Positions 1 to 7,824 of a DNA stretch of 64,000 bases are shown in pieces. The stretch is from assembly GCA_964604675.1 (NCBI GenBank), contig CAZSAT010000024.1, positions 8,411 through 72,410 of the forward strand. The letters run 5' to 3'. A model generated the notes under the pieces. That model was not told the DNA's origin. It worked only from the letters and a program-made list of their open reading frames with translations, and did no database searches. The position numbers and the translations under genes are program-made. Position 1 is the stretch's first letter; every line of letters begins with the position of its first letter. The stretch is from CAZSAT01 sp964604675. GTDB taxonomy: Bacteria; Myxococcota_A; UBA796; CAJQPC01.

Positions 1-947
1 TCCTCGACCTCGGGGACGGCATCGCCGGGCTCCAGTTCCACAGCAAGATGAACTCGCTGGATGCCGACATCGGGAAGATGTACATCGACGCCCTCGACCG
101 CCTCGACGCCGGCGAGTTCGACGGCCTGGTGGTCGGCAACCAGGGCCCCGGCCCAGCCTTCTGCGCTGGCGCCAACGTGTTCGTGGTGCTGATGATGTCG
201 ATGCAGAAGCAGTGGGACCAGCTCGACGCCATGCTCGTCGGCCTGCAGTCCACCCTGATGCGCGCCAAGTACAACAAGAAGCCCGTGGTCACGGCGCCCT
301 GGGGCCTGACCCTGGGGGGTGGCGCCGAGGTGGCCATGCACAGCTCGGCCACGGTGGCTGGCGGCGAGCTCTACATGGGCCTCGTCGAGGTCGGCGTGGG
401 GCTCATCCCCGGCGCCGGCGGCTGCAAGGAGATGCTCGTCCGCTACCTGGGCGACATCCCCGAGGGCACCGAGTACGACCCCAACCCCTTCGTGCAGCAG
501 GCCTTCAAGAACATCGGCCTCGCGAGCGTCGCCACCTCCTGCGAGGAGGCCCGCGGCATGCGCTACCTCCGGCCGCAGGACAAGGTGACCATCGACCCGG
601 ACGCGCTCATCGCGGACGCCAAGAAGATGGCGCGCGGGCTGGCCGATGCCGCCTTCGTGCCGCCCCACCAGCGCAAGGTGAAGCTGCCGGGCGCGAGCGG
701 CCGCTCGACCATCGAGCTCTTCCTCTACTCGATGGCGGAGGGCGGGTACGCCACCCCGCACGACGTCACGGTCGGCAAGAAGCTGGCCTGGGTGATGACC
801 GGCGGCGACGCCCCCGGCGGCACCTGGCACACCGAGGACGATCTGCTGGCGTTGGAGCGCGAAGCCTTCCTGTCGCTGTGTGGCGACCCGAAGACCCAGG
901 CGCGCATCCAGCACTTCCTGAAGACCAACAAGCCGCTGCGGAACTAG
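1..947 (+). CDS. FadN-like 3-hydroxyacyl-CoA dehydrogenase/enoyl-CoA hydratase, C-terminal part (5' end outside window)
   Basis: The reading frame is open from base 3 with no start, so the gene begins upstream; the ATG at 48 is internal. About 315 residues are visible. They form a crotonase-type domain: oxyanion-hole segments FCAGAN and LGGGAE, then VEVGVGLIPGAGG, with both catalytic-type glutamates kept. The order and wording match the C-terminal half of FadN-type fusions, in which an NAD-binding hydroxyacyl-CoA dehydrogenase precedes the hydratase. Its role would be hydration and oxidation of enoyl-CoA in fatty acid beta-oxidation in the cytosol. The thiolase FadA follows after 2 bp, the usual partner of FadN. 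The dehydrogenase half is inferred, not seen. Confidence 0.85.
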   Translation, partial: LDLGDGIAGLQFHSKMNSLDADIGKMYIDALDRLDAGEFDGLVVGNQGPGPAFCAGANVFVVLMMSMQKQWDQLDAMLVGLQSTLMRAKYNKKPVVTAPWGLTLGGGAEVAMHSSATVAGGELYMGLVEVGVGLIPGAGGCKEMLVRYLGDIPEGTEYDPNPFVQQAFKNIGLASVATSCEEARGMRYLRPQDKVTIDPDALIADAKKMARGLADAAFVPPHQRKVKLPGASGRSTIELFLYSMAEGGYATPHDVTVGKKLAWVMTGGDAPGGTWHTEDDLLALEREAFLSLCGDPKTQARIQHFLKTNKPLRN

Positions 948-949
948 AC

Positions 950-2125
950 ATGAGCACCTCCCCTCGCGACGTCATCGTCGCCTCCGCTGTTCGCACCCCC
1001 GTCACCAAGGCCAAGAAGGGCGCCTTCAAGGACACCCGCCCCGACGATCTGATGGCGGCCGCCTTGAAGGCCGCCGTGGCGCGTGTCCCGGCACTCGATG
1101 CGGCCGAGATCGAGGACGTCATCGTCGGCACCGCGATGCCGGAGGGCGAGCAGGGCATGAACGTGGCGCGGATTGCCGCTCTGGCCGCCGGTCTGCCGCA
1201 GAGCGTGCCCGCCATGACCATCAACCGCTTCTGCTCGTCCGGGCTGCAGTCCCTCGCACAGGCCGCCGCGGCCATCGAGGCGGGTTGGCACGAGGTGGCG
1301 CTCACGGGCGGCGTCGAGTCCATGACCCAGATCCCCATGGGCGGCGACCGGCCCACGCCGAACCCGACGATCATGGCGAACGATCCGGCGCTCTACACCC
1401 CCATGGGCATCACCTCGGAGAACGTCGCCAAGGCCTACGAGGTCAGCCGAGAGGACCAGGACGCGTTTGCGCTGTCGTCCCACGAGAAGGCGCTCGACGC
1501 CATCGCGTCGGGCCGCTTCGCGGACGAGATCGTGCCCGTGGCCACGAAGGTGCACGTGGGCGGCTCCTGGCAGGAGGTCACCGTCGACACCGACGAAGGC
1601 CCGCGCGCGTCCACGCTCGCCGGCCTCGCCAAGCTGCGTCCGGCCTTCCACGTCAAGGGCACCACCACCGCGGGCAACAGCTCGCAGATGTCCGACGGCG
1701 CGGCTGCCACGCTGATCATGTCGCGCGCCAAGGCGGACGCCCTGGGCGTGAAGGGCCTGGGCACGCTCAAGAGCTTCGCCGTGGTCGGTGTGGACCCGTC
1801 GGTGATGGGCATCGGTCCCGCGGTCGCCATCCCCAAGGCGCTCCAGAAGGCGGGCCTGTCCATCGACGACATCGACCTGTTCGAGATCAACGAGGCCTTC
1901 GCGAGCCAGGCGGTGTACTGCGTGCGCGAGCTCGGGATCGACGTCGGGAAGGTGAACGTCAACGGTGGCGCTATCGCGCTCGGGCATCCCCTCGGCTGCA
2001 CCGGCGCCAAGCTCACCGCCACCTTGCTGCACGAGCTGGAACGTCGCGGCGCTCGCTACGGCGTGGTCTCGATGTGCATCGGCGGTGGCATGGGCGCGGC
2101 CGCGGTCTTCGAGCGCGAGGCCTGA
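950..2125 (+). CDS. fadA: acetyl-CoA acyltransferase (3-ketoacyl-CoA thiolase)
   Basis: A 391-residue thiolase, full length for the family. The nucleophile is Cys95 in NRFCSSGLQS; NEAFA and the C-terminal GHPLGCTGAK loop carry the other active-site His and Cys. It cleaves 3-ketoacyl-CoA to acetyl-CoA and a shortened acyl-CoA, the last step of beta-oxidation. The ATG at 950 lies 2 bp after the upstream stop and gives the canonical N-terminus DVIVASAVRTP; the frame is open further upstream, but that part is only antisense-like translation of the preceding gene. The stop overlaps the next ATG by one base (TGATG), so the three genes are probably translated as one unit. Confidence 0.93.
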   Translation: MSTSPRDVIVASAVRTPVTKAKKGAFKDTRPDDLMAAALKAAVARVPALDAAEIEDVIVGTAMPEGEQGMNVARIAALAAGLPQSVPAMTINRFCSSGLQSLAQAAAAIEAGWHEVALTGGVESMTQIPMGGDRPTPNPTIMANDPALYTPMGITSENVAKAYEVSREDQDAFALSSHEKALDAIASGRFADEIVPVATKVHVGGSWQEVTVDTDEGPRASTLAGLAKLRPAFHVKGTTTAGNSSQMSDGAAATLIMSRAKADALGVKGLGTLKSFAVVGVDPSVMGIGPAVAIPKALQKAGLSIDDIDLFEINEAFASQAVYCVRELGIDVGKVNVNGGAIALGHPLGCTGAKLTATLLHELERRGARYGVVSMCIGGGMGAAAVFEREA

Positions 2126-2787
2126 TGGGCACCGCGCTCGTCACGGGGGCCAACCGGGGCATCGGCCTCGAGCTGGTCCGCCAGCTCGCGGCGCGCGGGG
2201 AGCGCGTGATCGCCGTCTGCCGGCGCGGGTCGGACGAGCTCGCTGCGGTCGAAGGTGTGCAGGTCATCGATGGCGTCGACGTCACCTCCGACGACGCGGT
2301 CGCGGGCCTGGCGCGGCTGGTCGACGTCCCCATCGACCTGTTGTTGCTCAACGCCGGTGTGCTCCAGGTGGTGCGCCTCGATGCGCTCGACTTCGACAGC
2401 ATCCGGTGGCAGATGGAGGTCAACGCCTTCGGTCCCCTGCGCGTGGTCGCCGCCCTGCGCGACCGGCTCGGCAAGGGCTCGAAGGTGGCCATCGTCACGA
2501 GCCGCATGGGATCCATCGCCGACAACACCTCGGGCAGCCACTACGGCTACCGGATGTCGAAGGCGGCGGTGAACATGGCGGGCATGTCGCTCGCGAGAGA
2601 CCTCGCGCCATCCGGAGTGTCGGTGTGCCTGCTGCACCCCGGCTACGTGCGCACGCGCATGACGGGCGAGCACGGCCTCATCGATGCTCCCGAGGCGGCC
2701 ACGGGGCTGCTCGCGCGCATCGATGAGCTCCGGCTCTCGACCACCGGCAGCTTCTGGCACCAGGACGGCACGGCGCTGCCCTGGTAG
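2125..2787 (+). CDS. short-chain dehydrogenase/reductase
   Basis: A 220-residue classical SDR. The Rossmann motif TGANRGIG is at residues 7-14, NAG at 76-78, and the catalytic Tyr142-x3-Lys146 with Ser126/Ser130 nearby. It most resembles small NAD(P)-dependent SDRs of the C-factor/sniffer type, which have a short C-terminus. The substrate is unknown. Its ATG overlaps the fadA stop by one base, so it is the third gene of the beta-oxidation operon and may act on an acyl or carbonyl intermediate; that is inference. It ends directly against the stop codon of the convergent kinase gene, with no intergenic base. Confidence 0.88.
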   Translation: MGTALVTGANRGIGLELVRQLAARGERVIAVCRRGSDELAAVEGVQVIDGVDVTSDDAVAGLARLVDVPIDLLLLNAGVLQVVRLDALDFDSIRWQMEVNAFGPLRVVAALRDRLGKGSKVAIVTSRMGSIADNTSGSHYGYRMSKAAVNMAGMSLARDLAPSGVSVCLLHPGYVRTRMTGEHGLIDAPEAATGLLARIDELRLSTTGSFWHQDGTALPW

Positions 2788-5145
2788 TCACGGCCAGCGG
2801 AAGCCGAGCCGGAAGCCGAACAGGCGGTAGGCGCCCGTGGGGTCCCCCACCAGGCGTGTCGCCACCGGGAGCGGACGCGTGTCCGCGTAGCAGCTGCCGC
2901 GCACCATCCGGTACACGCCCGATCCCGGCTCGGGCCGGACCTGGTGGTTGGCTGGACCTTCCTTCTGGAAGTCGTTGAGGCACCACTCGCGCACGTTGCC
3001 TCCGAGCCCCCTCACGCCGTAGACGCTGGTGTCGGTGGGGTAGCTCGTCACCGGCGCGGCTTCGGGGGCGCCTTCGGCGCTGGTCCGCGTTCGGGCGAAG
3101 GTCGCGTCCCAGCGGTGGCCCCAGGGGAAGCGTCGTCCGTCGGTGCCCCGCGCAGCCTTCTCCCACTCGAGATCGTGCAGCAGGCGCCAGGGGCGACCCG
3201 TCGCCTCGGCCAGCCACGCAGCGTAGGCCATGGCGTCGTGCCACGTCACCGCCGTCACCGGGAGATCCAGGCGCCCCCGGTTTGCGAGCACGAACCCGCT
3301 CCCCGGGTCGGGCACCATGTCGGGCTCATCGGCGTTCCCGGGCACGTGGGCACAGGCCGCCTCGTCCCCTCGTGACACCCGGAGCGCGCCGAGGAACGCG
3401 AGGTAGTCGCCTCGCGTGACGGGAAAGGTCGACACCACCAGACCCTCCACGTACACCCACTGGCCCTCCAGGGCGTCGTAGGCCTCCTCGTCGCCGCCGG
3501 CCCAGAACCAGCCGGGTGGCACGTAGCAGGTCCCCGTCGGGAGCTCGTCTGGCTCGGGCAACCGCACCACCACGGGCTGTCCGTCCGGGCGGGTGTTGCG
3601 GTGCGGCTCGCCTCGCCGCGCCCGCACGGGAACCACCACCTCGGCGCGACCGGCGCACCGAGAGCGCAGCAGCCAGCTCCCCCGTGGAAGGAGCAAGGCC
3701 CCATCGCTCTGTTCGACCGCCTCGGGGCGTGGAACGAGTGCGCGATCCTCTTCGGTGAGGCGGTCGACCAGCCAGCGGGCCTCCGGGGGTTCGGTCGGCA
3801 CGCGCACCCGCACGACGCCGGCCAGGAAGGCGGCGTGCTCGCCGCGATCGTGGGCTGCGAGGCCCAGCTCGGCCGCGGTGACGGCCCGACCGTCGCCGCG
3901 GTGCTCGGCCTCGGACACGGCGATCCGGTAGTGGGCCGCCAGCAGGCGATGGGCTTCGGGCAGGTCGTCCAGGATCAGCGCTTCCTGCAGGCCTTGCACG
4001 TAGTGGGCCTCGTGCTCCTCGGCCTCGAGGGCAAGGGCGTCTGCGCGGTCCTCGAGCGCCCACGCGGTGCGCTTCTCGTCGACGGGCGCGTGCGCGGCGA
4101 GGGGAGCCAGCCGCTCGGCCGCGTCGAGGCGCAGGGCCGCGCTGCGCCGTCGGAGCTCCCGTGCGAGATCGGCCAGGGCGCGCACGCTGTCGACCCGATC
4201 GCGGGCAGCGTCCCGCCGTCGGAGGCCGTCCAGGTGCTCCCGTATCCGGCGGGCGAGCTGGTGCGCGTCCGGTGGCCGATCCTCGGGCTTGCGCGCCATC
4301 GCGTGCTCGACCAGCTCGACGAGCTCGGGAGCGATCGGCTTGTCGTGCACGCTGGTCAGGGGTCTCGGGGTGCTCGTCATCACCGCCACGATCACGTCGG
4401 TGGGCGAGCTCGCGGTGTACGGCTTTCGACCGGCGAGCAGGCAGTAGAGCGTGGCACCGAGCGCATAGATGTCGGTCGCGGGGCCCTGTTGGTGGGCTCG
4501 CCCGCTGGCCTGCTCGGGTGCCATGTACGCCGGCGTGCCCACGCTGCCTCGTCTGGGCGCCTCGCCGTGCTCGACGACCGTGGCCACGCCCCAGTCCATC
4601 ACCTGCACCTCACCGAAGGCGCCGACCATCACGTTGTCCGGCTTCAGGTCGCGGTGGATCACGCCCTCGGTGTGGGCGTAGGCGACCGCGAGGCACACCT
4701 GCTCGAAGCACGAGAGCAAGCGCCTCAGGGTCCAGCCTTCGGGGTCGGGCAGCCAGGACGAGCCGGCCGACGCCCGGTGCACGCTGTCCACGTGCTGCTG
4801 CAGGGTCTCGCCGCGCAGCTCGCGCATGGTGAACCAGAGACGGCCGTCTCCGGTGACGCCTTGGTCGTGCACCGGCACGATGGCGGGGTGCTGGAGCCGC
4901 GCGCACAGCCGTGCTTCGGCCTCGAAGCGCGCCAGCGTCCCTGCTCGCTCCGACAGCTCCGCGCGCACCACCTTCATGGCCACGCTGCGGTCCAGCTCCG
5001 TGTCGCGCACACGCCAGACCTCGCCCATGCCGCCGGATCCCAACAGCCCGATGACCTCGTAGCGAACTGGAACATCGGGCTGCGTCCGATCGCCAGCGGG
5101 CAGGATCTGGTCCGGGTACCAGGTGGATCCGTGCGTCTCGCTCAA
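2788..5145 (-). CDS. Ser/Thr protein kinase fused to a formylglycine-generating-enzyme-like domain
   Basis: A 785-residue protein. Residues about 29-310 are a Hanks kinase: glycine loop GSGGMGEVW, Lys58, HRDLKPDN with Asp166, DWG at 184-186 in place of DFG, and a canonical TPAYMAPEQ. A linker of about 200 residues rich in Arg and Ala follows. The last 240 or so residues are an FGE-sulfatase (SUMF1-like) domain (PPGWFWAGGDEEAY, LDLPVTAVTWHDAMAYAAW, GLGGNVREW, MVRGSCYAD, FGFRLGF). In bacteria such domains often lack enzyme activity and bind or sense ligands. There is no clear transmembrane segment. The start is TTG at 5145, after a GGGAG ribosome site; TATAGT on this strand at 5171-5166 is a plausible -10, shared with the divergent FHA gene. 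Confidence 0.88.
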   Translation of the reverse strand: MSETHGSTWYPDQILPAGDRTQPDVPVRYEVIGLLGSGGMGEVWRVRDTELDRSVAMKVVRAELSERAGTLARFEAEARLCARLQHPAIVPVHDQGVTGDGRLWFTMRELRGETLQQHVDSVHRASAGSSWLPDPEGWTLRRLLSCFEQVCLAVAYAHTEGVIHRDLKPDNVMVGAFGEVQVMDWGVATVVEHGEAPRRGSVGTPAYMAPEQASGRAHQQGPATDIYALGATLYCLLAGRKPYTASSPTDVIVAVMTSTPRPLTSVHDKPIAPELVELVEHAMARKPEDRPPDAHQLARRIREHLDGLRRRDAARDRVDSVRALADLARELRRRSAALRLDAAERLAPLAAHAPVDEKRTAWALEDRADALALEAEEHEAHYVQGLQEALILDDLPEAHRLLAAHYRIAVSEAEHRGDGRAVTAAELGLAAHDRGEHAAFLAGVVRVRVPTEPPEARWLVDRLTEEDRALVPRPEAVEQSDGALLLPRGSWLLRSRCAGRAEVVVPVRARRGEPHRNTRPDGQPVVVRLPEPDELPTGTCYVPPGWFWAGGDEEAYDALEGQWVYVEGLVVSTFPVTRGDYLAFLGALRVSRGDEAACAHVPGNADEPDMVPDPGSGFVLANRGRLDLPVTAVTWHDAMAYAAWLAEATGRPWRLLHDLEWEKAARGTDGRRFPWGHRWDATFARTRTSAEGAPEAAPVTSYPTDTSVYGVRGLGGNVREWCLNDFQKEGPANHQVRPEPGSGVYRMVRGSCYADTRPLPVATRLVGDPTGAYRLFGFRLGFRWP

Positions 5146-5165
5146 CTCCTGGCTCCCATCCGCCG

Positions 5166-5173
5166 ACTATACT
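5166..5173. promoter_or_regulatory. overlapping divergent -10 elements (kinase / FHA gene)
   Basis: ACTATACT reads TATACT on plus (5168-5173, 29 nt before ATG 5203) and TATAGT on minus (5171-5166, 20 nt before TTG 5145). The two hexamers share TATA. It fits the TANNCT/TANNNT pattern found ahead of most genes in this window. No clear -35 box was seen. Confidence 0.55.
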
Positions 5174-5202
5174 CACTCGGGTCCAGGGAGGACGTCGCGC
5201 AC

Positions 5203-6099
5203 ATGGGGGAGCTTCTTCGACTCAAGGATTGTCAGGGGCAGCTGCTCCGATCTCGGCACCTCGTCGGGCGTTCTCGCATCTGCGACCTGCTCCTCGAGGA
5301 CCGCCGGGTGAGCGGCGAGCACGCCATCTTCCGGTGGACCGCCGAGGGCTGGCAGGTCCGTGATCTGGGCAGCACCAACGGCACCTGGATCGACGGCAAG
5401 CGCCTGCATGCGGGTCGAACCGCACGCGTGGGGCGCGGCACGCGGATCGGCTTCGGCAGCGAAGAGGCCAGCTGGGAGCTCGCGTCGGACGATGCGCCGG
5501 CCTTGTTCGCCACCTGCGGCAGCCAGCTGGTGCGCGCGATCGGGGAGACCCTGTTCCTGCCCGAGTCCGCGGACCCGGAGGTCCTGGTGGCTAGGGGCGA
5601 GCATGGGGTCTGGGTCGTGGAATCCAAGGGTGCGATCGAGCCCATCGAGGGCGAGTTCGTGGCGGCTGGCGGCGAAGCCTGGCGGCTGCACCTGCCCGAA
5701 GCCCTGGCCATGACCCTCGACCACGACGCGGGCACCATCACCCTCGACCAGACCGCCCTTCGCTTCGAGGTGCACGACGGGTCCCTCGTGCGGGTGGTGG
5801 TGAGCACCCTGGCGGACGAATCCGACCTCGGCGCGCCACGGCACTTCGCGCTCCTGTTGGAGCTGGCCCGTGCGCGCGTCGCCGACGAAGACAAGCCACC
5901 GGACGAGCGCGGCTGGCGCCACCAGGAAGAGGTCACTGCGGCCATGGGGATCGACGACGGCCAGCTCTACGTGCTGAGCCACCGTGCGCGCAAGGCCCTC
6001 GCGGAGGCCGGGGTGTTCAACCCGGCTCGCACGGTGCAGCGTCGACGGAACCGGGAGCTGCGCCTCGGCGTGCCAAAGGTCGAGATCTGCGAGATCTGA
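5203..6099 (+). CDS. FHA-domain protein with C-terminal winged-helix-like region
   Basis: A 298-residue protein. Residues about 15-75 are a canonical FHA phosphothreonine-binding domain: VGRSRICD, SGEH and GSTNGTWIDG carry the conserved Gly-Arg, Ser-x-x-His and Asn-Gly. The middle is unassigned. The last 100 residues (RHFALLLELARARV, then helices with RGWRHQEEV and a basic RRRNREL stretch) look like a winged-helix DNA-binding domain. The chosen ATG is 10 nt after AGGGAGGA (5185-5192); the frame stays open upstream only as an antisense shadow of the kinase. It is divergent from a Hanks kinase, so it may be that kinase's phospho-dependent reader or regulator; this is inference from context. Confidence 0.85.
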   Translation: MGELLRLKDCQGQLLRSRHLVGRSRICDLLLEDRRVSGEHAIFRWTAEGWQVRDLGSTNGTWIDGKRLHAGRTARVGRGTRIGFGSEEASWELASDDAPALFATCGSQLVRAIGETLFLPESADPEVLVARGEHGVWVVESKGAIEPIEGEFVAAGGEAWRLHLPEALAMTLDHDAGTITLDQTALRFEVHDGSLVRVVVSTLADESDLGAPRHFALLLELARARVADEDKPPDERGWRHQEEVTAAMGIDDGQLYVLSHRARKALAEAGVFNPARTVQRRRNRELRLGVPKVEICEI

Positions 6100-6108
6100 C
6101 GCAGGGCA

Positions 6109-6624
6109 TCAGGAGCTGGCGGTCTCGTCGATGGTCTCGTACCCGCTGGTGCCCGTGCCACCTGGCCATGCGGTGATGTGTTCCCAGACCAGGTCGTCGC
6201 CGTTCGGGTCGAGGAGGTGCCCGTCGAGCTCGGCGGGCTTCGCCCACCAGGTCATGCGGGGCGCGCTCGCGACGCGGCGCACGAACACGTCGAGGTCCTG
6301 GGGCGGTTGCCCTGCGGGTTTGCGGGTCAGGCGCCAGGTCTTCGTGGCCGGAGTGGCCGGCAGGTCGACGCTGCCGGCGAAGAGCACGTGTGGGTAGGTC
6401 TCCCAGCCTGTGTGGTCGGCCTTGTCCGGCGCCGTGGATCGCTCCACGAGCACGAAGTCGTCGGCCCAGGCCTGTTGGTCCCAGTGCCAGTTCTCCGTCT
6501 TGGCGCCGAAGCCACTGTCGGCCGAAGCGCTGCCGTTGATGACCAGGACGCCGATGGTGGTCCCGGCGCGCTTGATGTCCCATGCGCCGAGCGGCAGGTC
6601 GCCGAGGATCTCGCAGAGCGGCAT
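6109..6624 (-). CDS. hypothetical protein
   Basis: A 171-residue soluble protein with no signal peptide or membrane segment and no family I recognise. It is rich in Trp and Asp, with an N-terminal half that looks beta-rich (GAWDIKRAGTTIGVLVING) and a C-terminal half of alternating short strands. The ATG follows AGGGAGG at good spacing, and TATCCT on this strand at 6659-6654 lies 29 nt upstream, so expression is likely. It lies convergent to the FHA gene (9 bp apart) and divergent from the PEBP gene. No function is proposed. Confidence 0.7.
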   Translation of the reverse strand: MPLCEILGDLPLGAWDIKRAGTTIGVLVINGSASADSGFGAKTENWHWDQQAWADDFVLVERSTAPDKADHTGWETYPHVLFAGSVDLPATPATKTWRLTRKPAGQPPQDLDVFVRRVASAPRMTWWAKPAELDGHLLDPNGDDLVWEHITAWPGGTGTSGYETIDETASS

Positions 6625-6653
6625 GTGTGCCCCCTCCCTGTTGGTGTCCTGGA

Positions 6654-6659
6654 AGGATA
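6654..6659 (-). promoter_or_regulatory. -10-like hexamer TATCCT
   Basis: TATCCT on the minus strand, 29 nt upstream of ATG 6624. It is the same hexamer as ahead of 9742 and 54810. Confidence 0.4.
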
Positions 6660-6704
6660 GATCGAGGGTGTGCTACCTAGGAAGCCTGCAGAGGAGATCG
6701 TCGA

Positions 6705-7328
6705 ATGCACCTTCGGAGCGACACCTTCGTGGATGGGGCCCGTGTCCCGGGAGACAACGCCTTCGCCGTGCAGGCCGCGGTCGGCCATGTGGCGCTGTCG
6801 GCCAACCGAAGCCCCCTCCTGAGCTGGCGCGACGCGCCAGAAGGCACCAGGAGCTTCGCTGTCATCTGCCACGACCCGGACGTTCCCTCGGTCGGCGACG
6901 ACGTGAACCAGGAAGGGCGCACGGTCCCGCGCGACCTCGCCCGCGTGGACTTCTTCCACTGGGTCCTGGTCGACATCCCCGCGTCCTTCACCGGACTCCC
7001 GGAGGGCGCGGACTCCGACGGCGTGACGGCTGGAGGCAAGCCGCTGGGCCCCACGCCGAACGGCCGGCGCGGGCTCAACAACTACACGGACTGGTTCGCC
7101 GGCGACCCCGACATGGGGGGCGACTACGGTGGTTATGACGGTCCGGGTCCCCCGTGGAACGACGAGCGGCTGCACCACTACGTGTTCACGGTCTATGCCC
7201 TCGACACCGAGTCGCTGGGCCTCGACGGGCGCTTCGGAGGGCCGGAGGCGCTGGCTGCGATCGCCGCGCACATCCTGGACCGGGCCAGCATCACGGGAAC
7301 CTACACGCTGAACCCGGCGCTCGGGTAG
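6705..7328 (+). CDS. YbhB/YbcL family Raf-kinase-inhibitor-like (PEBP) protein
   Basis: A 207-residue phosphatidylethanolamine-binding-like protein. The family pattern is clear: NRSPLLSW near residue 30, the HDPDVPS ligand-pocket segment, FFHWVLVDIP, and NDERLHHYVFTVYALD toward the C-terminus. An insertion of about 40 residues containing GLNNYTDWFAGD and a Gly-rich stretch sits between the strands and makes it longer than E. coli YbhB (158 residues). There is no signal peptide, so it is probably cytoplasmic. The physiological role of bacterial members is poorly defined. A GAGGAGA ribosome site precedes ATG 6705. Confidence 0.9.
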   Translation: MHLRSDTFVDGARVPGDNAFAVQAAVGHVALSANRSPLLSWRDAPEGTRSFAVICHDPDVPSVGDDVNQEGRTVPRDLARVDFFHWVLVDIPASFTGLPEGADSDGVTAGGKPLGPTPNGRRGLNNYTDWFAGDPDMGGDYGGYDGPGPPWNDERLHHYVFTVYALDTESLGLDGRFGGPEALAAIAAHILDRASITGTYTLNPALG

Positions 7329-7341
7329 CGCCGCGCTCCTC

Positions 7342-7656
7342 TCAGTCGAGCTCGACGAGCACGGACTCGCCCAGGGCGAAGTCCTTCAGGCGCGTCATGC
7401 CGACCTCGCCCACGTAGGGCGTGTCGCTGAGCTGCAGCAGGTTGCGCACGGGCCGGTGGTGCACGATCGACTCGACGGCGCGGTGGTCGAGGCCGACCTC
7501 GTCGTCCAGGGTGCGGAAGCTCGCATGGTTCACGAAGTCCAGCAGCATGGCCGCCTCGTCCGTCGTGAAGGTCACGTCGTCGAAGCGACCGGCGTAGGGC
7601 TGGGTGTCGAGGCTCTGCGTCGTTGCACAGGCCCACATCAGGGTCAGGGTCCACAT
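7342..7656 (-). CDS. small exported protein with helix-hairpin-helix (ComEA-like) repeats
   Basis: A 104-residue protein. The first 10-12 residues (MWTLTLMWACATT) are a very short hydrophobic export signal ending in WAC, possibly a lipobox. The rest carries two helix-hairpin-helix-like units, LLDFVNHASFRTLDDEVGL followed by RAVESIVHHRPV, and LLQLSDTPYVGEVGMTRL. This pairing resembles ComEA-type HhH domains that bind DNA non-specifically; secreted examples are common in myxobacteria-like genomes. It starts 7 nt after TACCAA (7669-7664), a weaker version of the leaderless promoter pattern seen elsewhere. Binding to DNA at the surface is only an inference. Confidence 0.7.
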   Translation of the reverse strand: MWTLTLMWACATTQSLDTQPYAGRFDDVTFTTDEAAMLLDFVNHASFRTLDDEVGLDHRAVESIVHHRPVRNLLQLSDTPYVGEVGMTRLKDFALGESVLVELD

Positions 7657-7791
7657 AGGGTTCTTGGTACTCTTGAACGTTCCCGCGAGAACACGGGAAG
7701 CGCGTCGAAAGCGCCGTGGATTGGACTAGGCCTGTCGAGGGAGCGCCAGTCTGGCGTCGCCACGGACCTCTTCAGGCGGCCATCGATCTAA

Positions 7792-7807
7792 CCCCGCCAA
7801 CGCGGGG
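7792..7807 (-). terminator. hairpin downstream of the CHAT gene
   Basis: CCCCGC-CAAC-GCGGGG is a 6-bp GC stem with a 4-nt loop, 18 bp past the CHAT gene stop. On the minus strand it is followed by TTAGAT, a weak U tract. The 168-bp gap (7657-7824) otherwise holds only the promoter region of 7342-7656. Confidence 0.45.
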
Positions 7808-7824
7808 GTCAAGGCCGCGCGATC

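Noticed and set aside
212..949. Upstream extension of the fadA frame to base 212
   Set aside because: The extension is Arg/Ala/Gly-rich shadow translation of the FadN-like gene. Thiolase starts at ATG 950 with the family's canonical N-terminus.
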